This document shows positions 17,180-25,647 of a stretch of DNA of 42,632 nt, piece by piece (within the stretch, counting starts at the first letter, position 1; every line of letters begins with the position of its first letter). The position numbers and the translations under genes were made by a program. A model generated the notes under the pieces. It ran no database searches. It was not told the DNA's origin and saw nothing but the letters and a program-made list of their open reading frames with translations. Origin of the DNA: CAZLMW01 sp964560875 (GTDB lineage: Bacteria > Myxococcota_A > UBA9042); the NCBI GenBank assembly GCA_964560875.1, contig CAZLMW010000066.1, positions 1 to 42,632 on the forward strand, written 5' to 3'.

Positions 17180-17446
17180 GTGCCGGCGGCGATGCGGCTG
17201 TACCAGGACCAAGCGGTGCGGGCAGCAGGGTCGGCAGCGCTGAATCTCCGCGAGGGCAACGGACGGCGGGGGCGTGAGCGGAAGCGGTACTTCCAGGTCG
17301 CGTATGCGTCGGCCTGTGAAGCGAAGACCGCGGTGCGGATCGCGGTGCGGGTCAACGCCGTCGACAAGCAGGCTGGCGAGCGTGCGTTGGCGCTGCTGGA
17401 TCGGACTGCTGCCCTGACGTGGGGGCTCTGGCGCGGAAGGTCGTAA
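17180..17446 (+). pseudogene. Four-helix-bundle protein (23S rRNA IVS-type), N-terminally truncated
   Basis: An 88-codon frame from GTG 17180. The segment GSAALNLREGNGRRGRERK followed by YFQVAYASACE matches the well-known signature of four-helix-bundle proteins first found in 23S rRNA intervening sequences (usual form ...SxxLNxAEGxGRR...). Family members are about 115-130 residues; here the first helix is absent, since an in-frame TAG lies ~50 bp upstream of the GTG. The function of the family is unclear; some relatives serve diversity-generating retroelements, but no reverse transcriptase is present. The truncation and the neighbouring kinase fragment mark this as a decayed region. Confidence 0.65.
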
Positions 17447-18679
17447 ATGGCCATCGGCCCGTAGAAATCGTCTCTACGGGCCGATCACGGCTCGAAGGTA
17501 TTGATACCGCACACGACGGCCAGGGCGCGCTGATCCTCCGCGAGACCATCGGCACCGGCGGCATGGGCACAGTGGACGCCGCCACCCAACGCTCACTGGG
17601 CCGCGAAGTCGCCGTCAAACGCGCCCACCAGGAGCGCCCCGATCTCGCCGCAACCCTCGTCGCCGAGGCCACCATCACCGGCCAACTGCAGCACCCCAAC
17701 GTGGTGCCGGTCTACGATCTTGCCCGCGGTGCCGACGGACTGCCCGTGCTGGTCATGAAACGCGTCGAGGGCCGCACATGGCGCTCTCTGCTGCGCGAAC
17801 GACCCGACCGCGACGCCGCCGACTACCAACGGTGGTTGCATGCCCAGATCCGCGTGCTGATGCAGGTCAGCAACGCCGTCCATTTCGCCCACAGCCGCGG
17901 CTTCGTGCACCGCGACCTCAAGCCCGAAAACGTCATGCTGGGCGGCTTTGGCGAAGCGCGACGACGCGATGATCACCATGGCCCACGCCGAAATCCGCGC
18001 CGGCCGCATCGAGATCGCCGACCGCCTTGTCTCCGAGCTAGACGACCCACCAACAGACCTCGTCGACGCCCTCGCCGCCCTCCGCGACGCCCTCGCCCAA
18101 AGCGCACAGGAGCTCGACGACCTGCGGCACTTCCGCGACCAGTACGACATGGACGCCGGCAGCGACAACCGCAAAGCCATCCTGCGCACAGTCGGCATCG
18201 TCTACACGGTATCCGCGCTCGGCGTCGCCACCGCAGAACGGCTCGGCAAATTCGTCGTGACCAACGCCCACCTGCTCTCATCGGCGCTCGCGTTCCTCGT
18301 CTTTCTGCTCGTGACCGGCTTGATGGGCCGCAACCAGCTGCGCGCGACCCGCCTCAACCGCGCCGCCTACCTCATCTTCGTGTCGGTCGCCGCGCTCATC
18401 GTGCTCGTTCGCGTCGCCTACCTGGCCAGCGATACCCCGGTCGCCGCAGGACTGTCCGTCGATCTCGTGCTCTACGCGATGGCCGCCGCCGCCGAAGCCG
18501 CCGTCCTCGACCGTCGCATGTGGGTCGGTGCGTTCGTCTTCGTGCTCGGCGCCGTCGTGTCGTTCTTGTGGCCGCATTGGGCGCTGTTCACGGTCGGCGC
18601 GACCATCGGCGTGGCGGTCGGCGTGATGGACCTCGTGCTCCACGGCCCGGCGCGACGCGATCCGCATGGGCGCGGTTAG
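17419..18679 (+). pseudogene. Ser/Thr kinase gene with internal deletion and frameshift
   Basis: The 5' part (frame of GTG 17419, to ~17955) encodes a kinase N-lobe and catalytic loop: GTGGMGTV, VAVKRA, HPNVVPVYDL, HRDLKPENVMLGGFGE. The expected DWG/DFG strand, activation segment and C-lobe are missing. From ~17950 the +1 frame continues with a helical segment (AMITMAHAEIRAGRIEIADR) and five hydrophobic helices to the TAG at 18677-18679, which looks like the C-terminal membrane domain of the same type of gene. A deletion of the middle plus a frame change therefore inactivated it. The real start is unclear. A MITE is inserted at the stop codon. Confidence 0.75.
17453..17485 (+). repeat. Perfect 13-bp stem, 7-nt loop hairpin
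   Basis: ATCGGCCCGTAGA (17453-17460 and 17461-17465), loop AATCGTC, then TCTACGGGCCGAT (17473-17485). It begins 6 bp after the stop of the four-helix-bundle frame. No U-run follows. Candidates are an intrinsic stabiliser or terminator-like structure, or the boundary of an inserted element. It lies within the open frame that leads into the kinase fragment. Confidence 0.75.
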
Positions 18680-18683
18680 CCTC

Positions 18684-18967
18684 ATGCCGGTCACCTATGG
18701 TGTAAAGGTTTGGTTTTCCAATCAAATTCATGCGAACGGGCGAAGCCCCGGGGCTGAAGGCCCGGGCTCAGTTGAGCAAGCCCGCCTCCGCGGGCTCCGC
18801 CGCGAACTCCACCAGCAGCGGCTGCCTACCCACGTTTGTCGGCATCTGGTGCACCCACATGCGCCGCACCGAATCCGCCATGCGGACCGCAACGCCGAGC
18901 CCTCGAAGGAGGGCTTGCTCAACTGAGGCCCCGGCTTCAGCCGGGGTCGTAAAGTGACCGGCACTAT
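18684..18967 (+). mobile_element. MITE-like element 1 with imperfect target duplication
   Basis: About 284 bp with terminal inverted repeats sharing TGCCGGTCAC/GTGACCGGCA and flanked by GGTTAGCCTC (18674-18683) and GGCTAGCCTC (18968-18977), one mismatch in 10. Inside is a second inverted pair, CTCAGTTGAGCAAG (18767-18780) and CTTGCTCAACTGAG (18914-18927). A GCCCCGGCTTCAGCCGGGG-type hairpin is shared with element 2. No transposase is encoded. Long target duplication and compact hairpin-rich ends are reminiscent of IS4-family derivatives, which is an inference. Confidence 0.7.
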
Positions 18968-18993
18968 GGCTAGCCTCGGTTGGCCCTGACAGA

Positions 18994-21438
18994 TTACCGC
19001 ACAGGCGTCAGCTTCCCGCGCCGCAGCACCGGGATCTTCAAGAGCCCTTCCATTGTCGGGGCGGTCATCACCGTCGGCGGCCGGGGCAGGGCAAGCGCGC
19101 GTCTTCTGCGTTCCTCGGCCTCGCGCCGGATCTCGGCATGCCGTTTGCGCATCAACTCCCGCCGCGCCATCGCCCGTTTGCGTGCCTCTGCGGCCCTCTT
19201 GCTCGCCTCGCGCTGCTCCGCCTTGTTGAGCTTCTGACGCCGGGCCAGCTCGTCGACATCCTCGACGCTCAGCCCGGAAAAATGCCGCGCCGGGAGCACC
19301 CTGTTGTTGCCATGGAGCGTATCCTGCCACTCGAAATACGTGGCGATATCGCAGGCATCGAGCCCAAAGTCGCCCTTTTCGTTGAAGAACGGCTTGCCTT
19401 CCTTGCACCGTTTGCGCGCGTGGCCGGGGCCCATTTCACGTTTATCCCGCTTGTCGGCCAGCATCAGCATCCGCGTGCCCATTCGCCCGGTGATGACCTG
19501 CCGGTCGCGTCGCGTGCCGAAGATCGAGCGCCCTGTAAACGAGTTCGGTCCCATCTTGCCGCCCAGCAGGTGCATCATCGTCGGCGCGACGTCGGTGCTG
19601 CCGCTGACAACCTTCACCTTGGTCGGCAGGTCGTGTCGCGGGTCCCAAATCATCAGCGGGATCGGCGCGAAGGCTCCCTGCCAGCCCTCCTTGAAGAGAA
19701 TCCTCCGCGCCCCCGGCGTGCGGATCAGCGCGTGATCGGACGTGATGACCCACATGGTCATGTCGGCGCGCTTGGGGTCGAGCAGGAACCGGCCGGTCTT
19801 GCCGAGCTCGCGGTCGGTGCAGAAGAACGCCGCGAGCTGCTTCTTGGACGCATCGTCATCGGGCACGTCGGCGATGGCCTTGCCGGTCGCGGTTACCTTG
19901 GCCGGCAGCTCGCAGGTCGCGGGGTCATGCATCCCGGGTTCATGCGCGTCGCCGGTGATGTACACGACCAGGAATGGGCGCCCGTCCTTTTCGCGCAGCT
20001 TCTCCAGCCGGAGCACCTGCCATTGGATGTACTGCGCGAGCGTATCGTCGTGTACGCCCCAGGCGTTTTCAGCGCGGCCCGGAAGTGTCCTTCGAATCTC
20101 GCCGCGGCCGTGAATCTCGTCGAAGCCGTGGGTCAGCATGAAGTACTCGATGCCGGTGACGGTCTTCTCGGTGGGCATCACGAAGAGCGTCCGATAACCG
20201 CGCGCCCGCAAGACGTCGGGCAGGCATGTCATCGGGGTTTGGCCGTCGATCTCCTCGCCGATGCCAAGGTCGCTGGGATGCCGAGACGGATGAATCGAAC
20301 ACAACGTCGCGACGAGGCCGTTCACGGTGGGTGAAGCCGTGTTGTAGAAGCTGTGGACCGTTGTCATGCGCTTGGCGAGGCTGTCGAGCTCGTTCATCAA
20401 GCCCTCGTATTGGCCGCTGAGCGTCGACAGGAAGTGGCCGCTGCCCGACTCGATGAGGGTCAAGACGACGTTGGGAGAGTCGGGCGCGTTTTCCCGCAGC
20501 GGATGGGGCACGTCGGGCTCGCCGAGGCCAAATCGCAGCAACGGGAACGGCGCCTCGGGTGAGCTGTGGTCGGGCACGAAGCCGGCTTTCTTCCAGCGCT
20601 CGTAACGCCCGGCCGGCACCTTCGCGAACGCGTTGGCGTGACGGGAAACGCAATAGGGGCTGTCCCCGGCGCAGATCGGGCCGCCGACGAAGTCCTGGTA
20701 CTGCTGGGCGAAGTTGACCTCGGGGATGATGGCAGGGTCATGGGCGTCCGGTGGCGCGTTGATCGCTGGCGTGATGACGAGGTGCAGGACGAATCCACCG
20801 ACCGCGACAGGGGCCGCGAACAGGAGCACCGCAAACCAGCGAGGCAGCGCTTTGTGGACGACGTCGACGCGGCTGTTGATGTCGCGAATCAGCGCGATCG
20901 AGGCCGTCGCGATGGTGCCGCCGAGGATCGCGAGAAGGATGAGGCCGCGCGTGTCCAATGTGACCGGCGCCACGGCTGCGTCTGCGTACAGAAACCCTTC
21001 CGCGGTGAAGTGGCATTGGCCGAGGTAGCAATACGTGAAGTCCGCTGCACGCACGACGAAGACCGCGGCCATCAAGGCAACAAGCGGCAGGTACCACAGC
21101 GACCACTTTGGCCACCGATGGATGACGCTGTGCGGCCGCAAGAGCAAGCCGACGCCGCGACCGATGAGCACCGCGCCCCAGCCGATACCGAGGTCCGAGA
21201 TGACGCCGCGCCACGCCTCGGGGCGCGTGAAGAAGGCGGCGATGGTGTCGGGGGCAGTGAGCGTGATCTCGCCCAGCGCGACCCATGTCCCGGCCCGCCA
21301 GAGCCAAAGCAGGACGATGAGGGTCACCGCCGCGCCGAAGGGCAGCAGCAGGTTGGTCTGAGCCCACGCGATATCGACGGCGCGTTTGACGAAAGACGTC
21401 GCCTGGTCGGGTGCTGATTCGGGAGTCTGGTCGTGCAT
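18994..21438 (-). CDS. LTA-synthase-like membrane sulfatase/phosphotransferase
   Basis: An 814-residue protein of the alkaline phosphatase/sulfatase superfamily. The N-terminal ~225 residues hold about five transmembrane helices. The catalytic domain follows, with metal-binding E330 (TLIESGSGHF), probable nucleophile T371 in NTASPTVNG, GDAHEPG and TSDHA. LtaS-type enzymes transfer phosphoglycerol or phosphoethanolamine to envelope polymers; the substrate here cannot be told. The C-terminal ~90 residues are a strongly basic Ala/Arg/Lys coiled coil (KAEQREASKRAAEARKRA), unusual for the family. ATG 21438 is used. It is divergent from the lipoprotein gene at 21647. Confidence 0.87.
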   Translation of the reverse strand: MHDQTPESAPDQATSFVKRAVDIAWAQTNLLLPFGAAVTLIVLLWLWRAGTWVALGEITLTAPDTIAAFFTRPEAWRGVISDLGIGWGAVLIGRGVGLLLRPHSVIHRWPKWSLWYLPLVALMAAVFVVRAADFTYCYLGQCHFTAEGFLYADAAVAPVTLDTRGLILLAILGGTIATASIALIRDINSRVDVVHKALPRWFAVLLFAAPVAVGGFVLHLVITPAINAPPDAHDPAIIPEVNFAQQYQDFVGGPICAGDSPYCVSRHANAFAKVPAGRYERWKKAGFVPDHSSPEAPFPLLRFGLGEPDVPHPLRENAPDSPNVVLTLIESGSGHFLSTLSGQYEGLMNELDSLAKRMTTVHSFYNTASPTVNGLVATLCSIHPSRHPSDLGIGEEIDGQTPMTCLPDVLRARGYRTLFVMPTEKTVTGIEYFMLTHGFDEIHGRGEIRRTLPGRAENAWGVHDDTLAQYIQWQVLRLEKLREKDGRPFLVVYITGDAHEPGMHDPATCELPAKVTATGKAIADVPDDDASKKQLAAFFCTDRELGKTGRFLLDPKRADMTMWVITSDHALIRTPGARRILFKEGWQGAFAPIPLMIWDPRHDLPTKVKVVSGSTDVAPTMMHLLGGKMGPNSFTGRSIFGTRRDRQVITGRMGTRMLMLADKRDKREMGPGHARKRCKEGKPFFNEKGDFGLDACDIATYFEWQDTLHGNNRVLPARHFSGLSVEDVDELARRQKLNKAEQREASKRAAEARKRAMARRELMRKRHAEIRREAEERRRRALALPRPPTVMTAPTMEGLLKIPVLRRGKLTPVR

Positions 21439-21646
21439 TCAGGGCAGGAATCGTCGCGACAGCTATTTGGCGGAAACACGCCTGGAACGATTGCCGTTCT
21501 AGAGGCCCCAGGACGGGCGATAAGTGCTGGCAGGTATATCAACAGGGGGGTGGGGGTAAAACGGCTTAGAACGAGCCTGGACGGCCCTGGCGGGCATATC
21601 GGTCCGAAAACTGGCCCCGCAACGCACGTGGTAGCCTCCAACTCCG
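21439..21646. promoter_or_regulatory. Divergent intergenic region
   Basis: This 208-bp gap separates the sulfatase-like gene and the lipoprotein gene and must hold promoters for both. It includes a G-run (CAGGGGGGTGGGGGT, 21542-21556). No confident -35/-10 or operator was recognised. Confidence 0.35.
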
Positions 21647-22453
21647 ATGCGCGCGTTCATGCCTATTCTTGTCGCCTTTTTCCTCGCGTTGACCGCGTGC
21701 AACAAGCCGCCGGTCGCGAGTTCGAAGTCCGGCGGCAACTGCAGACCCCGCACTGCGCCGACCGGCGACGCTGGCGAACCCGTGGCTTCCCTCTCTGCAA
21801 GTTGGCTACGCGCCAACCTCAAGCCGGCGACGATTCAAACATTCGACACCTACTGCGCATCATTGCCCGATCCGGTGGCCACCGTCGCCGAACTCCCGGT
21901 CACGCGAGCGATGGCGTGCGACGAGCTCATGCGCCTTGCGCCCGCCGGACTCCCCGCCGATGCGTCGGAGCGCCAGTCGATTCTCAACCGCGTTGTCGGC
22001 TTCCTCGCCGATGGCCTGCGCGTGCAGTCTGCCGTGGAGCTGGCCGGCCTCGTCACCGCCGTCAACGACAAGACCGACGCGGTCGTCCGTCAAAAGCGCG
22101 AGGCCCATGTCGACCAGGCCACCTACGAAAGCGAGATCGCCAAGCGCTGGTTGTCTCCAGCCGCCCATCGCTGGCGGTGGTTCCGCATCACAGGCCTGCG
22201 CGCCATCGCCCGCAACAAGGGCGCCGCGGACATTGCCGACGCCGACATCGAAGCGCGCTACGACCGCGACCCGTCCGCGATGACAGACGGCGACGGCAAC
22301 CCCCTCGAATTCGAACAAGCGCGACCCTTTCTGCGCGACATCATGGCCAACGAGCGCTTGCGCGAAGAGTCGCGGCGCGAGATGCGGCAGCTGCTCGACA
22401 ACATCGACGTGCAGTGGCAACTGACCGCGCCGGCCAACCAGCCAACACGCTGA
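21647..22453 (+). CDS. Hypothetical lipoprotein
   Basis: A 268-residue exported lipoprotein with signal peptide PILVAFFLALTAC and lipidated C18. The remainder is mostly helical. The segment ADIEARYDRDPS followed by RPFLRDIMANERLREE vaguely recalls helical linkers of SurA/parvulin-type chaperones, but there is no isomerase domain. The family is not recognised. ATG 21647 is chosen because the signal peptide starts there. Confidence 0.75.
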   Translation: MRAFMPILVAFFLALTACNKPPVASSKSGGNCRPRTAPTGDAGEPVASLSASWLRANLKPATIQTFDTYCASLPDPVATVAELPVTRAMACDELMRLAPAGLPADASERQSILNRVVGFLADGLRVQSAVELAGLVTAVNDKTDAVVRQKREAHVDQATYESEIAKRWLSPAAHRWRWFRITGLRAIARNKGAADIADADIEARYDRDPSAMTDGDGNPLEFEQARPFLRDIMANERLREESRREMRQLLDNIDVQWQLTAPANQPTR

Positions 22454-22677
22454 ATTCCCCCACCTGAGCTGCGCGGAATTCCGCATTGAAACAGCGATGC
22501 GCGGGAACACCTTAATGCCGGGCAGCGTCGACTTTGCGTGTCGGCCCATGAACGCAGGGTCGGGCAACCGCGTGTTTGATGCGTCTAGCAGACTGCGCCG
22601 TAAGTCGTGTCGGTCATCGTGGGGGACCTGGCTGCAGTCTGCAGCGCGGAGCGCGAATTTGGGGTGAGGCCGGAAAA
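22454..22677. promoter_or_regulatory. Leader region of redox operon
   Basis: This 224-bp gap precedes the six-gene redox operon and should carry its promoter. It contains a perfect 12-bp palindrome GCGGAATTCCGC (22473-22484). The good ribosome site GTGAGG lies just before ATG 22678. No known regulator box was identified. Confidence 0.35.
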
Positions 22678-25647
22678 ATGACACTTTTTTCGGTCGAGGG
22701 GGCGGTTTCAGCCCCCTTGCAAACAACGAGCACCTGCGCCGAGGCGAAGCTTTGGCGCCGTCTGCGAGCGTGGTCTTTCATTGCAGCGCTCGCTGGCCTC
22801 GCCGCCGCGTGTGGCGAGCCAACCGCCGTCGAGCGTTTTGCCGAGGACGTCGCGCCCGTTCTCGAAAACCGCTGCGCGTCCACTACCTGCCATGGTGTCG
22901 CCGAAGACGCCGAAGAGCGCGGCGAGCACATCGACTGGTCGCTGTTTTTCGTCCGCGTTGATCGCGACGGCAAGCTGACCGACGTCGCAGCGGCGATGAA
23001 GGCGGCGCTCCGGGCGCGTGCAGGCGAGCCGGATCCGGCGTTCACCCGCCTGCTGCGAAAGCCGCTTGGTGTCGTCTTTGGCGGCCTGCCACACCACGGC
23101 CGGGATAACTTCTACAGCCCCGAAGACCCGGCTTACGTGGCGGTCGCACAGTGGCTCGAGTCGGTCGCCGATGACGTGCCCGAAAAGCACCTGACACCGG
23201 ATGAGCAGCTCTTCGCCGACACCGCCCAACCCGCGCTCGATGCGGCGATGTGCGGCAACGCGAACTGCCATGGACCGCGCGCGCCCGTCCCGTTTCGACT
23301 CGATCCCGGGATCGGCGGCAAGCGCTCGCGTTCGGCGATCCTGGCGAACTACGAAACCTCCCTGGCGATGATCAGCCTCGACGGGTCGCCGGAGCGGTCG
23401 CGCGTCGTCGTCAAAGGTCTGCCTGTCACGATGGGCGGCATCGCACACAAGGGCGGCAACGATGGGCTGTTCACCGGCCTGGGTGACCCGCGCGCCAAGG
23501 CGCTGCTGACCTGGATTTGCGCCGAACAGAAGACGCGAACCGGTGTGGCATGCGCTTCCAAGCCCGGCACCAAGGCACCCGCGGAGCAAACGAATCGATC
23601 GATCGATCTTTTCTTCGTGCAAGGAGCGCTGGGGGCGCGCGATGCGTTCGATCTCGACGCGTGGATGCCGGGAACGCAGGTTTGGCGCGGCCGTCTCGAC
23701 ACCAAGACCGCACAACTCGCCGACGCGAAGTCGTGGACGCCCGCAGCATCCGATGCGCGTGATCCGGCTGTGTCGCTCGACGGCACCTTTGTCGTCTACA
23801 GCCAGCGCGATGACGTCAAACACGGCCATGCGATCTGGCGACGGAGCCTTGGCGGCGGCGATCCGGTGCGGCTGACGGAGCCCGGGACGCGCATCAAGGG
23901 TGTGCTCGCGACCGACCGCGATCCAGCTGTCGCGCCGGACGGTCGCATCTGGTTTGTGTCGACCCGCGCCCGCCAACGAGCCGATTCGCGCCCCGTCGAC
24001 GCCGAGCTGTTCGTCATCAATGGCGACGGCAAAGGGCTGCAGCGCCGCACATTTACGCCGCACATCGAACGCAAGCCCATCTTCTTGCGGTCCGGCGACG
24101 AGAACGGCGGCGAGATCGCGTTCGTTGCGCTGCGAGACGTCTTCGACGGTGGCGCCCGCGCGCATCCGTTCCGCTTTCCGCCCGATATGTCGACCGAATA
24201 CCACCAGCACTTCGGCGTCACGCCGCTCGAAAACCTCTTCTGGGACATGCGCGAGCTCCCCGACGGGCGCTACGTCGCCATCGCCGCAGACCTCGCGGGC
24301 AAGTGGCGAGGCGGCCAGCTGGTCATCTTCGACCGCAACTTCGGCCCCGAGCTGCGCGCGGACCACGGCGACCTCCCACTCTCGCTGCCGGCCTACAGCG
24401 CGCCCATGCAGCGGCTCGACGAGAAGGCCAAACCTCGCGGCTTAACCGGGCGTATGTGGCGCGATCCTGTCGTGCTCGCAGATGGGCGCTTGCTCGCCGC
24501 AACGGTGGATGGGCCCCTGGACCTCGGCGCATCGACCGGCACGCACTGTCCGCACTTGGTCATCGCTCGCATCGACGAACTCCCCGGAGGCGATGGGGCT
24601 GCGCTGGGACCCGTCACCGCGATCAGCCAGTCGCCGGGCATTTGCCGCCGCGATCCCGAACCGGTCCGAGCGCGATGGACACACGCATCCGGCAAGGGCA
24701 GCCCCAAACCCGCAAAGCCGGCGCTCCTCTACCACCAGGGTCTGCCCATGATCGACGCCGTGCTCGCCAACCTCGAGCCGACCGGCCTCAAGAAACCGCG
24801 GCCCGACATTCGCGGCGTGCGCGTCATCGAAGCCCTTCGCCACACGGCCAACCCGCCGGCGACCAGCGGTTCGGCGAGTTACGGCGATCCCACCCACCGC
24901 CACACCGGTCGCGTGCTGGGGGAGCTCGCGTTGGCAGCCGACGGGTCGTTTCAGGTCGAGGTCCCACCCGGCACGCCGTTTCGCCTGCAGGCCCTTGACG
25001 CGGAGAACATGGCGGTCGGCGTCGCCCACAACCGCTGGTTCTACATCGAGGCGGGCCAGGTCATGCGCCAGGGCGTCGCTCACCAGCGTTCCGCCGACTA
25101 CGACGGGGCCTGCGCGGGCTGCCACGGCGCGGCAGACGGCGACAAGAACCACGCGTTCTCCGACGTCGACGCGGTAACCACCGCATCCCTCACCCTGAGC
25201 CGCTACGAAAACGGCGACCCACGGCGGCCCAAACCGCCGGTCGTGCTCGGCGACAAGACGCGAACCGCCGTCGACTACAAGCGGGACATCGGGCCGCTGC
25301 TGGACAAGCGCTGCACAACATCGGGCTGTCACTCCGGCGCCAAACCCGCAGCCGGATTGCGCCTCGACGCCGCCGACACCAGCGCCGCGAAGACCTCCTA
25401 CAAGGGCCTCATCCGCCGCGGATTCGGGTCCAAAGGCGGCCGTGTCTACATCGACCTCGCCTACGGCACCGCGCGCGGCAGCCTCCTGGCCGAACGCATC
25501 ATGGGCAAAGAGCTCGACGCGCCCGCTGTGGTCGCCGGCAAAGCGCCCCATCCGCAGGCCGCGCCGCTGACCGTCAAGGAACGCGCGCTGGTCTTCCGGT
25601 GGCTCGATCTCGGCGCCCCGTGGGACGTCGATGGGGGCCAACCATGA
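22678..25647 (+). CDS. HzsA-like PD40 propeller lipoprotein with CX4CH/CXXCH haem motifs
   Basis: A 989-residue exported protein with a lipobox at LAAAC (C45) after an unusually long N-terminus. Haem-type motifs are CASTTCH (C66), CGNANCH (C192), CAGCH (C812) and CTTSGCH (C879); three are CX4CH. The middle (~370-560) has PD40/WD40-like blades (DPAVSLDGTFVVYSQ, DPAVAPDGRIWFVS). The part before the third haem (FRLQALDAENM..RWFYIEAGQ) resembles the region of hydrazine-synthase-alpha-related proteins. Hydrazine synthesis is not implied; HzsA-like proteins are widespread. ATG 22678 is preceded by GTGAGG; a TTG 102 bp upstream is possible. It overlaps the next gene by 4 bp. Confidence 0.82.
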   Translation: MTLFSVEGAVSAPLQTTSTCAEAKLWRRLRAWSFIAALAGLAAACGEPTAVERFAEDVAPVLENRCASTTCHGVAEDAEERGEHIDWSLFFVRVDRDGKLTDVAAAMKAALRARAGEPDPAFTRLLRKPLGVVFGGLPHHGRDNFYSPEDPAYVAVAQWLESVADDVPEKHLTPDEQLFADTAQPALDAAMCGNANCHGPRAPVPFRLDPGIGGKRSRSAILANYETSLAMISLDGSPERSRVVVKGLPVTMGGIAHKGGNDGLFTGLGDPRAKALLTWICAEQKTRTGVACASKPGTKAPAEQTNRSIDLFFVQGALGARDAFDLDAWMPGTQVWRGRLDTKTAQLADAKSWTPAASDARDPAVSLDGTFVVYSQRDDVKHGHAIWRRSLGGGDPVRLTEPGTRIKGVLATDRDPAVAPDGRIWFVSTRARQRADSRPVDAELFVINGDGKGLQRRTFTPHIERKPIFLRSGDENGGEIAFVALRDVFDGGARAHPFRFPPDMSTEYHQHFGVTPLENLFWDMRELPDGRYVAIAADLAGKWRGGQLVIFDRNFGPELRADHGDLPLSLPAYSAPMQRLDEKAKPRGLTGRMWRDPVVLADGRLLAATVDGPLDLGASTGTHCPHLVIARIDELPGGDGAALGPVTAISQSPGICRRDPEPVRARWTHASGKGSPKPAKPALLYHQGLPMIDAVLANLEPTGLKKPRPDIRGVRVIEALRHTANPPATSGSASYGDPTHRHTGRVLGELALAADGSFQVEVPPGTPFRLQALDAENMAVGVAHNRWFYIEAGQVMRQGVAHQRSADYDGACAGCHGAADGDKNHAFSDVDAVTTASLTLSRYENGDPRRPKPPVVLGDKTRTAVDYKRDIGPLLDKRCTTSGCHSGAKPAAGLRLDAADTSAAKTSYKGLIRRGFGSKGGRVYIDLAYGTARGSLLAERIMGKELDAPAVVAGKAPHPQAAPLTVKERALVFRWLDLGAPWDVDGGQP

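Noticed and set aside
17180..17446. Four-helix-bundle gene considered as part of a diversity-generating retroelement
   Set aside because: No reverse transcriptase, template repeat or variable repeat was seen in the window.
22678..25647. HzsA-like protein considered as evidence for anammox hydrazine synthesis
   Set aside because: HzsB/HzsC partners and hydrazine dehydrogenase are absent, and haem motifs differ; relatives are widespread in non-anammox bacteria.
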